The notes under the pieces: model-generated
The model's input: only the letters and a program-made list of their open reading frames with translations
Database searches by the model: none
Told to the model about the DNA's origin: nothing
Shown: positions 54,161 to 61,338 of the stretch, one piece after another
Layout: every line of letters begins with the position of its first letter
Numbering within the stretch: the stretch's first letter is position 1
NCBI GenBank assembly: GCA_019119025.1
Contig: DWXV01000059.1
Span: forward strand, 1 to 64,000
Direction of reading: 5' to 3'
Length of the DNA: 64,000 nucleotides
Origin: Candidatus Allofournierella excrementigallinarum
Lineage (GTDB): Bacteria; Bacillota; Clostridia; Oscillospirales; Ruminococcaceae
Made by a program: the position numbers and the translations under genes

Positions 54161-54829
54161 ATGGCGCAGTTTTTTGCAGAATACGGCGGCCTTCTTTGGG
54201 AGGGCACGCTGGAGACCCTGTACATGACCTTCGTGCCCACCCTGGCGGCCTACCTCATCGGCCTGCCCATGGGCGTGCTGCTCACCACCACCAAGCCCGG
54301 CGGCATCATGGCCGCCCCCACCTTCAACGCGGTGTTCGGCTGGCTGGTGAACCTCTTCCGCAGCATCCCCTTCATGATCTTGATTTTCTTTGTCCTGCCC
54401 GTCACCCGCCTCATTGTGGGCACCTCCATCGGCGCCACCGCCGCCAACGTGCCCCTGGCCATCGCCGCGGCGCCCTTCGTGGCCCGCATGGTGGAGCAGA
54501 GCCTGGAAGAGATCGACCAGGGCGTGGTGGAAGCCGCCCGCTGCATGGGCGCCACCAACTGGCAGATCATCACCCGGGTGCTGCTGGTGGAAAGCGTGCC
54601 CAGCCTGCTACGGGGCCTTTCCATCACCATCATCACCATCTTCGGATACACCGCCGTCACCGGCGCGGTGGGCGCGGGCGGCCTTGGCAACATTGCCTTC
54701 CGCTTCGGTTACCAGCGGTATCAGACCGACGTGATGTACGCCACCGTGGTGCTGGTGGTCATTCTGGTCTGCATCATCCAGAGCGTGTGCAGCTTTTTGG
54801 CCCGCAAGTCGGACAAGCGCAACCGCTGA
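54161..54829 (+). CDS. metI: Methionine-type ABC transporter permease
   Basis: The 222-residue permease has five or six membrane helices and the BPD inner-membrane signature around EAARCMGATNWQIITRVLL (contact with the ATPase), plus GAVGAGGLGNIAFRFGY typical of MetI. The ATG at 54161 is preferred over the GTG at 54152, because AGGAGG is then 10 bases away. It follows metN by 5 bases. Confidence 0.92.
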   Translation: MAQFFAEYGGLLWEGTLETLYMTFVPTLAAYLIGLPMGVLLTTTKPGGIMAAPTFNAVFGWLVNLFRSIPFMILIFFVLPVTRLIVGTSIGATAANVPLAIAAAPFVARMVEQSLEEIDQGVVEAARCMGATNWQIITRVLLVESVPSLLRGLSITIITIFGYTAVTGAVGAGGLGNIAFRFGYQRYQTDVMYATVVLVVILVCIIQSVCSFLARKSDKRNR

Positions 54830-54912
54830 ACTTTCGCTTTAAGGCTGCCCGGCGCAGAGGGATGCCGGCGGCTTTTAAGAGATACACTCAACAGAAAAGG
54901 AGAGAGAAAAAC

Positions 54913-55746
54913 ATGAAAAAGATCGTTGCATTGGCCCTGACCCTGTGCCTGGCGCTGGGTCTGGCTGCCTGCGGCTCCTCCGGTGAGCAGCTGCAGATCG
55001 GCATCCCCGCCGACGCCACCAACGGCGCCCGCGCCCTGCTGCTTCTGCAGGACCTGGGCATCATCACCCTGAACGACGGCGTGGGCCTTGCGGCCACCGA
55101 GCGGGACGTGAAGGACAACCCCTACAACGTGAAGATCGTGGCCATGGAGGCCGCGAACCTCCCCAGCAGCCTGCCTGACCTGGACTTTGCGGTCATCAAC
55201 GGCAACTACGCCTCCGGCGCCGGCATCGGCGACACCGTCCTGGTGACCGAAGACGCCGAGAGCGTGGCCGCCCAGACCTACGGCAACGTGCTGTGCGTCA
55301 AGGAAGGCCGCGAGGAGAAGCCCGCCGTGCAGGCGCTGCTGGCCGCCCTGATGAGCGAGGACACCCAGAACTGGATCGCCGAAAACTACAACGGCGTGGT
55401 CATGCCCATGGGCGCGCAGGAGCTGGCCTGGCCCGAGATCGCCGAGCCCGTCACCCTGAAGGTGGGCGCTTCCCCCAGCCCCCATGCGGAGATCCTGGAA
55501 TATGTGGCCCCCATCCTGGCCGAGCACAACGTCACCCTGGACATCGTGGAGTTTGACGACTACGTGATGCCCAACACCGGCGTGGAAGATGGCAGCCTGG
55601 ACGCCAACTACTTCCAGCATCAGCCCTATCTGGACGACTTCAACGCCGAGAACGGCACCCACATCGCGAGCGTGGGCGTGGTGCATTACGAGCCCATGGG
55701 CCTGTATCCCGGCAAGACCTCCAGCCTGGACGTGTTCAACAAATAA
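54913..55746 (+). CDS. metQ: Circularly permuted MetQ/NlpA-family substrate-binding lipoprotein
   Basis: The 277-residue lipoprotein has a signal peptide with lipobox LAAC (Cys20). Its two halves are in swapped order. Residues 27-167 (IGIPADATNGARALLLL, then DFAVINGNYA and ENYNGVVMPM) match what is normally the second half of MetQ. Residues 181-277 (LKVGASPSPHAEILEYV, DDYVMPN, DANYFQHQPYLDDFN, VHYEPMGLYPGKTSSLD) match the normal first half, which usually begins directly after the lipid anchor. The cut lies at the inter-lobe hinge and the new link is about 13 residues. The frame is single and uninterrupted, and both halves look intact, so a working transporter component is likely. Confidence 0.88.
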   Translation: MKKIVALALTLCLALGLAACGSSGEQLQIGIPADATNGARALLLLQDLGIITLNDGVGLAATERDVKDNPYNVKIVAMEAANLPSSLPDLDFAVINGNYASGAGIGDTVLVTEDAESVAAQTYGNVLCVKEGREEKPAVQALLAALMSEDTQNWIAENYNGVVMPMGAQELAWPEIAEPVTLKVGASPSPHAEILEYVAPILAEHNVTLDIVEFDDYVMPNTGVEDGSLDANYFQHQPYLDDFNAENGTHIASVGVVHYEPMGLYPGKTSSLDVFNK

Positions 55747-55755
55747 GCGGCTCAA

Positions 55756-55788
55756 AAAAGGAGCCTGCGCGCCGCGCAGGCTCCTTTT
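55756..55788. terminator. Bidirectional terminator after metQ
   Basis: A perfect 15-bp stem (55756-55770 with 55774-55788) with a 3-base loop, A-tract and T-tract at the ends. It lies between metQ and the converging gene at 55800. Confidence 0.92.
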
Positions 55789-55799
55789 CTTTTTTGTAT

Positions 55800-56351
55800 T
55801 CACGCCGCGGCGGGCAGGGCGCGGCGCCGGTCCGCCCAGGCCAGCGGCCCCCGGTAGACCACCCGGAACCCCGGCATGCGGGCAAAGTCCTCCGGGCGGA
55901 TGAGGCTGGAGTGGCAGGGCAGGGTGAGCGCCCCGGTGCGCTCCAGCACGTCCGCCACGAACTGGCTGCAAAAGTATTTGCCCGGCCGCACGTGGGGGAT
56001 GCCCAGCCCCGCCAGCGCAAGGCCCAGCACATCGTAGTCCCAGCAGGAGCCGGCGGAGGCCATCACCGTCATCTGCCGCTCGATGGCTTCGTAGGCGGCG
56101 CGGCTCACCTCCAGCTCCAGCAGCAGGCTGTCCGCCCCGCCGCAGCGGCCGAACACCCCGGCGTGGATGTTCTCCCGGATGAAGCCGCCGGGCAGCATGA
56201 AGGGCTCGTAGCGCCGGGCAAAGCTGTACATCCGCACAAGATCCCGGTCCAGCGCCAGGCTGGCATGGGTGTAGCGGCTGCCGCCCACGCCGTGCAGCAG
56301 CCGGGCGAACAGGGTGTCGGTGCGGGTGAGAAGGATGTAAACACAGGGCAT
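55800..56351 (-). CDS. Permuted papain-like (NlpC/P60-related) hydrolase
   Basis: The 183-residue protein carries a His in YTHASLAL (His29) before the Cys in KYFCSQFVADVL (Cys128), the reverse of the usual papain order and typical of permuted papain-fold enzymes such as YiiX. No signal peptide is seen, so it probably acts inside the cell, or on membrane lipids or peptides. Substrate unknown. It converges on metQ and is divergent from the acetyltransferase gene. Confidence 0.7.
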   Translation of the reverse strand: MPCVYILLTRTDTLFARLLHGVGGSRYTHASLALDRDLVRMYSFARRYEPFMLPGGFIRENIHAGVFGRCGGADSLLLELEVSRAAYEAIERQMTVMASAGSCWDYDVLGLALAGLGIPHVRPGKYFCSQFVADVLERTGALTLPCHSSLIRPEDFARMPGFRVVYRGPLAWADRRRALPAAA

Positions 56352-56449
56352 GGGAGGTCACTCCTTTGGGGCAGCGCTTGTCGGTTTTGACGTCTTATTC
56401 ATAAAAACGAGACTGCGCCCTCAATTTTTTCAACGCCCCGACAAGGGAT

Positions 56450-56478
56450 TTGACAAGGCTTTTCGCCGCCACTATAAT
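56450..56478 (+). promoter_or_regulatory. Consensus SigA promoter of the GNAT-hflX operon
   Basis: TTGACA (56450-56455), 17 bases, TATAAT (56473-56478): both hexamers and the spacing are perfect consensus, so strong constitutive expression is expected. Confidence 0.93.
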
Positions 56479-56512
56479 GGAGGAAATCTCGCACCGAAAG
56501 AAGGCCTTCGCC

Positions 56513-57115
56513 ATGCGTCATCTGGGCACCGTTCCCCTGCTCACGCCCCGCCTTTCGCTGGCGCCGCTGCGCGCGGCGGACGCGGAGGAAATGTTTCGGA
56601 ATTGGGCCGGCGACGAGGCCGTGGCCCGGTTCATGCGCTGGCCCGCCCACAAAAACAGCCTGGAGACCTTTCAGCTTTTGGCTGCCTGGGAGTGCCTTTA
56701 TTCCAGCGCCGGCTACTACAACTGGGGCATCCGCCGCCGCGCGGACGGCGCGCTGATGGGCTCCATCGGCTTTGTTTTGGGCGAGGAGCAGAGCCCGGAA
56801 GCCTGGCGCGCGCCGGGGCTGGATTTTTCCGCCGGGGTGTGGGAGCCGGGCTACTGCCTGGGCCGCGCCTTCTGGGGGCAGGGCTACGCCGCCGAGGCGC
56901 TGGCCGCCGTGCGCGATTTCTGGTTCGACGAGGTGGGCGGCGCCTGGCTGGCCTGCTGCCACGCGGAAGAAAACCCCGCCAGCGGCCGGGTGATGGAAAA
57001 GGCGGGCTGGCGCTTCGACCACGCCGCCGCCTGTCACAAAGCCGACGGCACGCCGGTGGCCTGCCGGGCATACTATCTCAAAAAGGAAGAAAGGCCGAAA
57101 ACGCCTTTGAGGTGA
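56513..57115 (+). CDS. GNAT-family N-acetyltransferase (RimJ/RimL type)
   Basis: The 200-residue protein opens LLTPRLSLAPLRAADAEEMF, as RimJ/RimL acetyltransferases do. It has the acetyl-CoA segment YCLGRAFWGQGYAAEAL (QGxA-like) and HAEENPASGRVMEKAGWRF. It acetylates an amino group of a protein, peptide or small molecule; the target is unknown. The start at 56513 has AGAAGG at 8 bases and lies 35 bases after the promoter. hflX follows after 4 bases. Confidence 0.87.
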   Translation: MRHLGTVPLLTPRLSLAPLRAADAEEMFRNWAGDEAVARFMRWPAHKNSLETFQLLAAWECLYSSAGYYNWGIRRRADGALMGSIGFVLGEEQSPEAWRAPGLDFSAGVWEPGYCLGRAFWGQGYAAEALAAVRDFWFDEVGGAWLACCHAEENPASGRVMEKAGWRFDHAAACHKADGTPVACRAYYLKKEERPKTPLR

Positions 57116-57119
57116 AACG

Positions 57120-58379
57120 ATGAGCGAACAGATCACACAAAACGCCCCGCCGGTAAAGGTGCTGCTGCTGGGGCTGGACATGGGCCAGTTCGACGCCGAG
57201 CGCAGCATGGACGAGCTGGCGGCGCTGTGCGAAGCCAACAACATGGAGGCGGTGGCCAGCCTCCTCCAGAAAAAGGACGCCCCCGAGGCGGGCACCGTGC
57301 TGGGCGAGGGCAAGCTGGCCGAGGCGCGCCTTACCTGCGAAAATCTTGGCGCCGAAGCCGCCGTGTTCGACGGCGAGCTGTCCGGCAGCCAGCTGCGCAA
57401 CATCTCCGACGCGCTGGGCGTGGAGGTCATCGACCGCACCATGCTCATTCTGGAAATTTTCCGCAGCCGGGCGGTCACCGGCGAGGGCAAGGTGCAGACG
57501 GAGCTGGCCCTTCTGCGCTACCGCCTGCCGCGCCTTGCGGGGCTGGGCGAGGCCTTGAGCCGCCAGGGCGGCGGCGGCGGGGGCGGCGGCGGCGCGCGGC
57601 GCGGCGCCGGCGAGAGCAAGCTGGAATACGACCGCCGCCATGTGCGCCGGCGCATCGAGGCGCTGGAGCAAAAGCTGGCAGAGCTGGAAAAGCGCCGGGG
57701 CGAGAACCGCCGCGCCCGCCAGCGGGCGGGCACCCCGGTGGTGAGCCTGGTGGGCTACACCAACGTGGGCAAATCCAGCCTTTTGAACGCTTTGTGCGGC
57801 TCCGACGCGCTGGAGGCGGATATGCTTTTCGCCACGCTGGACCCCACCGCCCGCAAACTGACCCTGCCCAGCGGCCTGAACGTCGTCGCGGTGGACACGG
57901 TGGGCTTTGTGAGCCGCCTGCCCCACAAGCTGGTGGAGGCCTTCAAAAGCACTTTGGAGGAGGCCGCCTATTCCGATGTGATCGTGAAGGTGGCGGACGC
58001 CGCCGACAGCGAGCGGGAGGCCCAGCTGGAGGTGACCGACCAGGTGCTGGCGGAGCTGGGCTGCGGCGGCATCCCCCAGATCACCGTCTACAACAAGTGC
58101 GACAAGGCGGGGGCGGTGCCCTTCCAGCCGGGGGTGCTGCTCACCAGCGCCCGCACCGGCCGCGGGCTGGACGCCCTGCTGCAAAAGCTGGACGAAGCCC
58201 TTTCCGACCGGGTGCGGGCGGTGAAGATGCTGCTGCCCTACGACAAGCTCTCCCTGGCCGAGGCCATGCGCAGCCGGGGCAGCGTCACGGTGGAGGACTA
58301 CCGGGAAGACGGCGTCTGGTTCGAGGGCTTTGTCAAAAGCACCGACCTGCACCTCTATCTGCCCTATCTGGAACAATAA
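57120..58379 (+). CDS. hflX: Ribosome-associated GTPase HflX
   Basis: The 419-residue GTPase has the HflX N-terminal domain (AGTVLGEGKLAE, ENLGAEAAVFDGELSGSQLRN, DRTMLILEIF), a Gly-rich linker and the G domain with GYTNVGKSSLLN, DTVGFVSRLPH and NKCD. It splits stalled ribosomes. A run of nine glycines at about 151-159 is coded by GGC-type repeats and may vary in length. Start ATG follows TGAGGTG. It is the second gene after the consensus promoter at 56450. Confidence 0.95.
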   Translation: MSEQITQNAPPVKVLLLGLDMGQFDAERSMDELAALCEANNMEAVASLLQKKDAPEAGTVLGEGKLAEARLTCENLGAEAAVFDGELSGSQLRNISDALGVEVIDRTMLILEIFRSRAVTGEGKVQTELALLRYRLPRLAGLGEALSRQGGGGGGGGGARRGAGESKLEYDRRHVRRRIEALEQKLAELEKRRGENRRARQRAGTPVVSLVGYTNVGKSSLLNALCGSDALEADMLFATLDPTARKLTLPSGLNVVAVDTVGFVSRLPHKLVEAFKSTLEEAAYSDVIVKVADAADSEREAQLEVTDQVLAELGCGGIPQITVYNKCDKAGAVPFQPGVLLTSARTGRGLDALLQKLDEALSDRVRAVKMLLPYDKLSLAEAMRSRGSVTVEDYREDGVWFEGFVKSTDLHLYLPYLEQ

Positions 58380-58504
58380 GCGAACGGGGCCGCGGCGCAG
58401 CCGCGGTCCCGCCTTTCTTTATAATGCAACAGGACCCGCCTTGCGGCGGGTCCTGTTGCATAGAGGGGTGGGAAAGTATAAATAAGGTGAGAAAGCATTT
58501 TCAT
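58364..58504 (-). CDS. Possible leader peptide (46 residues)
   Basis: A leftward frame starts at ATG 58504-58502 and ends at TAG 58366-58364, overlapping the end of hflX. It begins MKMLSHLIYTFPPLYATG. It lies 20 bases into a transcript predicted from the promoter at 58532. A small hairpin (AGCAC/GTGCT) sits just before the ATG and a 17-bp hairpin falls inside the frame, and the ribosome binding site is weak. It may be a leader peptide, or the RNA may work without translation. Confidence 0.35.
   Translation of the reverse strand: MKMLSHLIYTFPPLYATGPAARRVLLHYKERRDRGCAAAPFAYCSR
58386..58420 (+). terminator. Terminator after hflX
   Basis: An 11-bp stem with one G-T pair (58386-58396 with 58400-58410), GCA loop, then GCCTTTCTTT. 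Confidence 0.75.
58424..58461. repeat. Perfect 17-bp inverted repeat
   Basis: Arms 58424-58440 and 58445-58461 are fully complementary around TTGC. No T-run follows on either strand, so a simple terminator role is doubtful; it lies within the possible leftward transcript. Confidence 0.8.
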
Positions 58505-58531
58505 GAGCACTCGTTGGGTGCTGTGGTTATT

Positions 58532-58559
58532 ATTATACGGGTTTCGCTTTATATGTCAA
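58532..58559 (-). promoter_or_regulatory. Consensus SigA promoter pointing leftward
   Basis: Read leftward: TTGACA (58554-58559), 16-base spacer, TATAAT (58532-58537). No annotated gene lies in this direction except the short frame at 58364, so it suggests a small RNA or leader. Confidence 0.75.
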
Positions 58560-58592
58560 ATCGAAAACCGGGGATTTTCTTTCTCATTTTTC

Positions 58593-58621
58593 TTTACAAT
58601 TCCTCTTTTTGTTTATATAAT
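58593..58621 (+). promoter_or_regulatory. SigA promoter of the Lrp gene
   Basis: TTTACA (58593-58598), 17-base spacer, TATAAT (58616-58621). A leader of about 110 bases precedes the ATG at 58739. Confidence 0.75.
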
Positions 58622-58738
58622 TAAGATAACCCCAAAATCTCCGCTCTGTTTTTTATTTTGTTAATTTTTACAGGCAAAACCCTTTAATTTATCAGTTTTT
58701 TATCACTATTGCCACTATGTCGTCGGGAGGGAGACACT

Positions 58739-59185
58739 ATGGACAAACTGGACAAAAAGATACTCGGCCTTTTGGCACAAAATGCAAGAATGTCGGTGAA
58801 AGAGATCGCGGAACACGTTTCGCTCACCAGCCCGGCGGTGTCCAGCCGCATCCACCGGATGGAAAAGGAGGGCATCATCGACGGCTACACGGTGCTGCTG
58901 AAAAGCCCCGAGAGCCGGCAGACGGTGAACGCCCTCATCAGCGTGTCGGTGGCCCCCGCCGGCCGGGAGGAATTTCTGGCGGCAGTGCACGCCGAGCGGC
59001 AGGTGACCCAGTGCTTCCACGTCACCGGCAGCCACAGCTACATCGTCAAGGTGGCCTGCGACACCATGCAGTCGCTGGAGCACCTCATCACCCGCTGCCA
59101 GCGCTCCGGCCCCACCAGCACCCAGATCATCCTGTCCACCCCGGTGGACCGCCAGCCCGACCCCATGGGCAGCCCGGTGCAATGA
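58739..59185 (+). CDS. Lrp/AsnC-family transcriptional regulator
   Basis: The 148-residue regulator starts MDKLDKKILGLLAQNARMSV, followed by the helix-turn-helix (EIAEHVSLTSPAVSSRIHRMEKEGII) and the ligand-binding RAM domain (about 65-140). Lrp-type proteins sense amino acids as octamers. ATG 58739 has GGGAGG at 8 bases. Targets may include the lipoprotein gene after it, by position only. Confidence 0.93.
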   Translation: MDKLDKKILGLLAQNARMSVKEIAEHVSLTSPAVSSRIHRMEKEGIIDGYTVLLKSPESRQTVNALISVSVAPAGREEFLAAVHAERQVTQCFHVTGSHSYIVKVACDTMQSLEHLITRCQRSGPTSTQIILSTPVDRQPDPMGSPVQ

Positions 59186-59258
59186 TCGGCCCTGCCGGCG
59201 CGTTTATGCATCAAAGCCTCCTTCGGGGGGCACAGTATTCAAAAAGGAGATTTTTATC

Positions 59259-59804
59259 ATGAAACGTATTTTCAGCCTGATGGCTGTCTGCCTGCTGGCC
59301 CTGGGCCTTGCGGCCTGCGGCTCCTCCCCCGCTTCCTCCGGCGAGCCGAAGGACTACACAGCCATCCTCACCGCTGCCCGCCCCGCCAAAGAGAACGAGG
59401 ACCTGGTCATCTTCCACCTGAAAGACGGCGCCTACACCGCCACCGGCGGCTACGCCGCCGACCTGACCGAGGAGGACATTGCCAGCCAGGGCGCCATGTG
59501 CCTGCAGGTGCTGGGCCTGGCCGAAGAAGACGTGGAGGAGGCCGCCTTCAGCGTGAGCATGATGAACGTGCAGTCCTACGGCCTTGCCATCGTCAAGCCC
59601 GCCGAGGGCCGGCAGGCCGCCGTGACCGAGGGCCTGCAGGCCTTCATCGACGGCCAGAAGGCCGCCCAGGAAAACTACCTGGCCGACCAGTACGCCATCG
59701 CCAAGGCCGCCAGGCTGGACGCCGTGAAGTCCGGCGAGGTGGTGCTGGTGATGTGCGCCGAGCAGGACGCCGTGTTCTCCTCCATCAAGGACGCGCTGGC
59801 GTGA
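59259..59804 (+). CDS. DUF4358-type lipoprotein
   Basis: The 181-residue protein has lipobox LAAC (Cys20) and a domain that fits DUF4358 (YAADLTEEDIASQG near the front, DQYAIAKAARLDAVKSGEVVLVMCAEQDAVFSSI at the end). It is anchored on the outer membrane face; the function is unknown. AAAAGGAG precedes the ATG, 73 bases after the Lrp stop. A terminator follows. Confidence 0.82.
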   Translation: MKRIFSLMAVCLLALGLAACGSSPASSGEPKDYTAILTAARPAKENEDLVIFHLKDGAYTATGGYAADLTEEDIASQGAMCLQVLGLAEEDVEEAAFSVSMMNVQSYGLAIVKPAEGRQAAVTEGLQAFIDGQKAAQENYLADQYAIAKAARLDAVKSGEVVLVMCAEQDAVFSSIKDALA

Positions 59805-59818
59805 TCGCGCAAACCTCC

Positions 59819-59853
59819 CGCCGCCCGGGGCGTTGCCCCGGGCGGCGTTTTTT
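59819..59853 (+). terminator. Intrinsic terminator overlapping the next promoter
   Basis: A perfect 13-bp stem (59819-59831 with 59835-59847), GTT loop and six T. Confidence 0.92.
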
Positions 59854-59861
59854 GTTATAAT
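59833..59861 (+). promoter_or_regulatory. Promoter of the GT2 gene, -35 in the terminator loop
   Basis: TTGCCC (59833-59838) begins in the terminator loop; 17 bases later, TATAAT (59856-59861) follows the T-run. Terminator and promoter thus share sequence. Confidence 0.65.
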
Positions 59862-59915
59862 GGTGCGGGCGGGGCCTTTCCCCCGCCGAACTTCTGCAAC
59901 GAAAGGCGGCGCGCC

Positions 59916-60905
59916 ATGAAAGCCACCGTTGTGATCCCCAACCTGAACGGCGCGGGCTGGCTGCGGGATTCCATCGAGTCCGTCTGGGCCCAGACCGAGC
60001 GGGATTTCGAGCTCATCGTGGTGGACAACGGCTCCACCGACGAAAGCCTCGCCATCGCCCGCAGCTACCGGGGCCGGGCGAATTACACCCTCATCGAAAA
60101 CGCCGAAAACACCGGCTTCTCCCACGCGGTGAACCAGGGCATCCGGGCCGCAAAGGGCGAGTTCGTGGCGCTGTTCAACAACGACGCCTTCGCCGAGCCG
60201 GCCTGGCTTGCAAACCTGCTGGCCGCCGCCCAAAAAGACGGGCGCATCTTTGCGGTGAGCAGTTTGATGATCCGCCACTTTGAGCGCCAGCTGGCCGACG
60301 ACGCGGGCGACTATGTCACCCTCCTGGGCTTTGCCTGCAAGCGGGGCGACGGCATGAAGGCCAGCCGCTACCAAAAGCCGGGCCGGGTGTTCTCCGCCTG
60401 CGGCGGCGCGGCGCTTTACCGCAAGAGCATCCTGGACAAGATCGGCCTGTTCGACGAGCACTTCTTCGCCTACTTCGAGGACGTGGACATCAGCTGGCGG
60501 GCCAACAGCCTGGGCTACAAAAACGTCTACTGCCCCGCCGCCCGGTGCTACCACATCTGCGGCGCCACCACCGGCGCGGTGCGCTACAACCCCTTCAAAA
60601 GCGTGCAGAGCGGGCGCAACAGCATCCTGCTGCCCTACAAGAACATGCCCATCTTAATGTTTTTGCTCAACCTGCCCTTTTTGGCCCTGGGCTATCTGAT
60701 GAAGGCGGTGATGTTCCGTCTGCGGGGCTACGGCCCGGCCTACTTCCAGGGCTTCAAGGAGGCGCTGAAGGTCATGGGCAGGCTGGAAAAGCCAAAATTC
60801 CGCCTGAAAAACCTGCCCAACTACGTGCTCATCCAGCTGTGGCTGGCGGCGGGCACCGTGCGCTACTTCATCTACCGCGCCCAGCGCGCTTTGCACATCA
60901 CCTGA
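59916..60905 (+). CDS. GT2 glycosyltransferase (rhamnosyltransferase-like)
   Basis: The 329-residue enzyme has VVIPNLNGAGWL, VVDNGSTDES and ALFNNDAFAEP (DxD-like), then FSACGGAALYRKSILDKIGLFDEHFFAYFEDVDISWRANSLGY, typical of GT2 rhamnosyl- and galactofuranosyl-type transferases. A C-terminal hydrophobic stretch (about 245-270) may touch the membrane. It is a single gene with its own promoter and terminator, away from the surface-sugar island. Sugar and acceptor unknown. Confidence 0.88.
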   Translation: MKATVVIPNLNGAGWLRDSIESVWAQTERDFELIVVDNGSTDESLAIARSYRGRANYTLIENAENTGFSHAVNQGIRAAKGEFVALFNNDAFAEPAWLANLLAAAQKDGRIFAVSSLMIRHFERQLADDAGDYVTLLGFACKRGDGMKASRYQKPGRVFSACGGAALYRKSILDKIGLFDEHFFAYFEDVDISWRANSLGYKNVYCPAARCYHICGATTGAVRYNPFKSVQSGRNSILLPYKNMPILMFLLNLPFLALGYLMKAVMFRLRGYGPAYFQGFKEALKVMGRLEKPKFRLKNLPNYVLIQLWLAAGTVRYFIYRAQRALHIT

Positions 60906-60911
60906 ATTTTT

Positions 60912-60943
60912 CCCCTGCCTTTTCTCGGGCGGGGGATTTTTTT
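60912..60943 (+). terminator. Intrinsic terminator after the GT2 gene
   Basis: An 8-bp stem (60912-60919 with 60928-60935) followed by A and seven T. Confidence 0.75.
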
Positions 60944-61006
60944 GCTCCCGCCAGACTTTGTTCCCTTCCGCCGCCTTTTTCCCCTTCCCCGGCGCTTCCG
61001 AACATT

Positions 61007-61105
61007 TTGACAAAAAAAGTTGTCAAAACCTATTGACAAAGAAAGTTGTCATGCTATACTGGTGTTGACAATGATACTTGTCAATTTGACAATTATCTTT
61101 TGCAA
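61007..61105 (+). promoter_or_regulatory. Repeated TTGACAA-n6-TTGTCAA operators
   Basis: Three inverted repeats with arms TTGACAA and TTGTCAA and a constant 6-base gap lie at 61007-61026, 61033-61052 (last base T) and 61065-61084. A fourth, degenerate copy is at 61086-61105 (second arm TTTGCAA). The second overlaps the -35 and the third the start of transcription. The XRE regulator encoded just downstream is the obvious candidate to bind them and repress its own operon. Confidence 0.85.
61033..61060 (+). promoter_or_regulatory. SigA promoter of the XRE-DUF3169-CPBP operon
   Basis: TTGACA (61033-61038), 16-base spacer, TATACT (61055-61060), embedded in the operator repeats. Confidence 0.88.
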
Positions 61106-61125
61106 GCAATGAAAGGAGGCCGCCT

Positions 61126-61338
61126 ATGCCGCTGGCAAACCGCGTGAAGGAACTGCGGGCTGCGAAGGGGCTGAACCAGCAGGAGCTGGGCGCGCTGGTG
61201 GGGGCGTCCCGCCAGACGGTGAGCCTGATCGAGCGGGGGGACTACAACCCCTCCGTGACGCTGGCGCTGCGCATCGCCCGGGTGTTTTCGGTGCCCGTGG
61301 AAGAGGTATTCACATTGACCGGGGAGGAAACGGAATGA
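61126..61338 (+). CDS. XRE-family helix-turn-helix regulator
   Basis: The 70-residue protein is almost only a helix-turn-helix domain: NRVKELRAAKGLNQQELGALVGASRQTVSLIERGDYNPSVTLAL, as in small Xre/YozG-type repressors. ATG has GAAAGGAGG at 6 bases. It overlaps the DUF3169 gene by 4 bases. It probably represses this operon through the operators just upstream; the inducing signal is unknown. Confidence 0.93.
   Translation: MPLANRVKELRAAKGLNQQELGALVGASRQTVSLIERGDYNPSVTLALRIARVFSVPVEEVFTLTGEETE

Larger units (their letters stand above)
58462..58738. other. AT-rich intergenic region between hflX and the Lrp gene
   Basis: GC content falls sharply here compared with the flanks. It contains two oppositely directed promoters, described separately, and the start of a possible short leftward transcript. 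No other gene is seen. Foreign origin or a regulatory hub are both possible. Confidence 0.6.

Noticed and set aside
56513-57115. GNAT gene as the missing LegH of the legionaminic pathway
   Set aside because: It is of RimJ/RimL type, lies 11 kb from the pathway operon and is paired with hflX; LegH enzymes belong to a different acetyltransferase group.
58424-58461. Perfect palindrome as a phage or element attachment site
   Set aside because: No integrase, no duplicated flank and no element boundary are seen nearby; a hairpin in RNA is the simpler reading.
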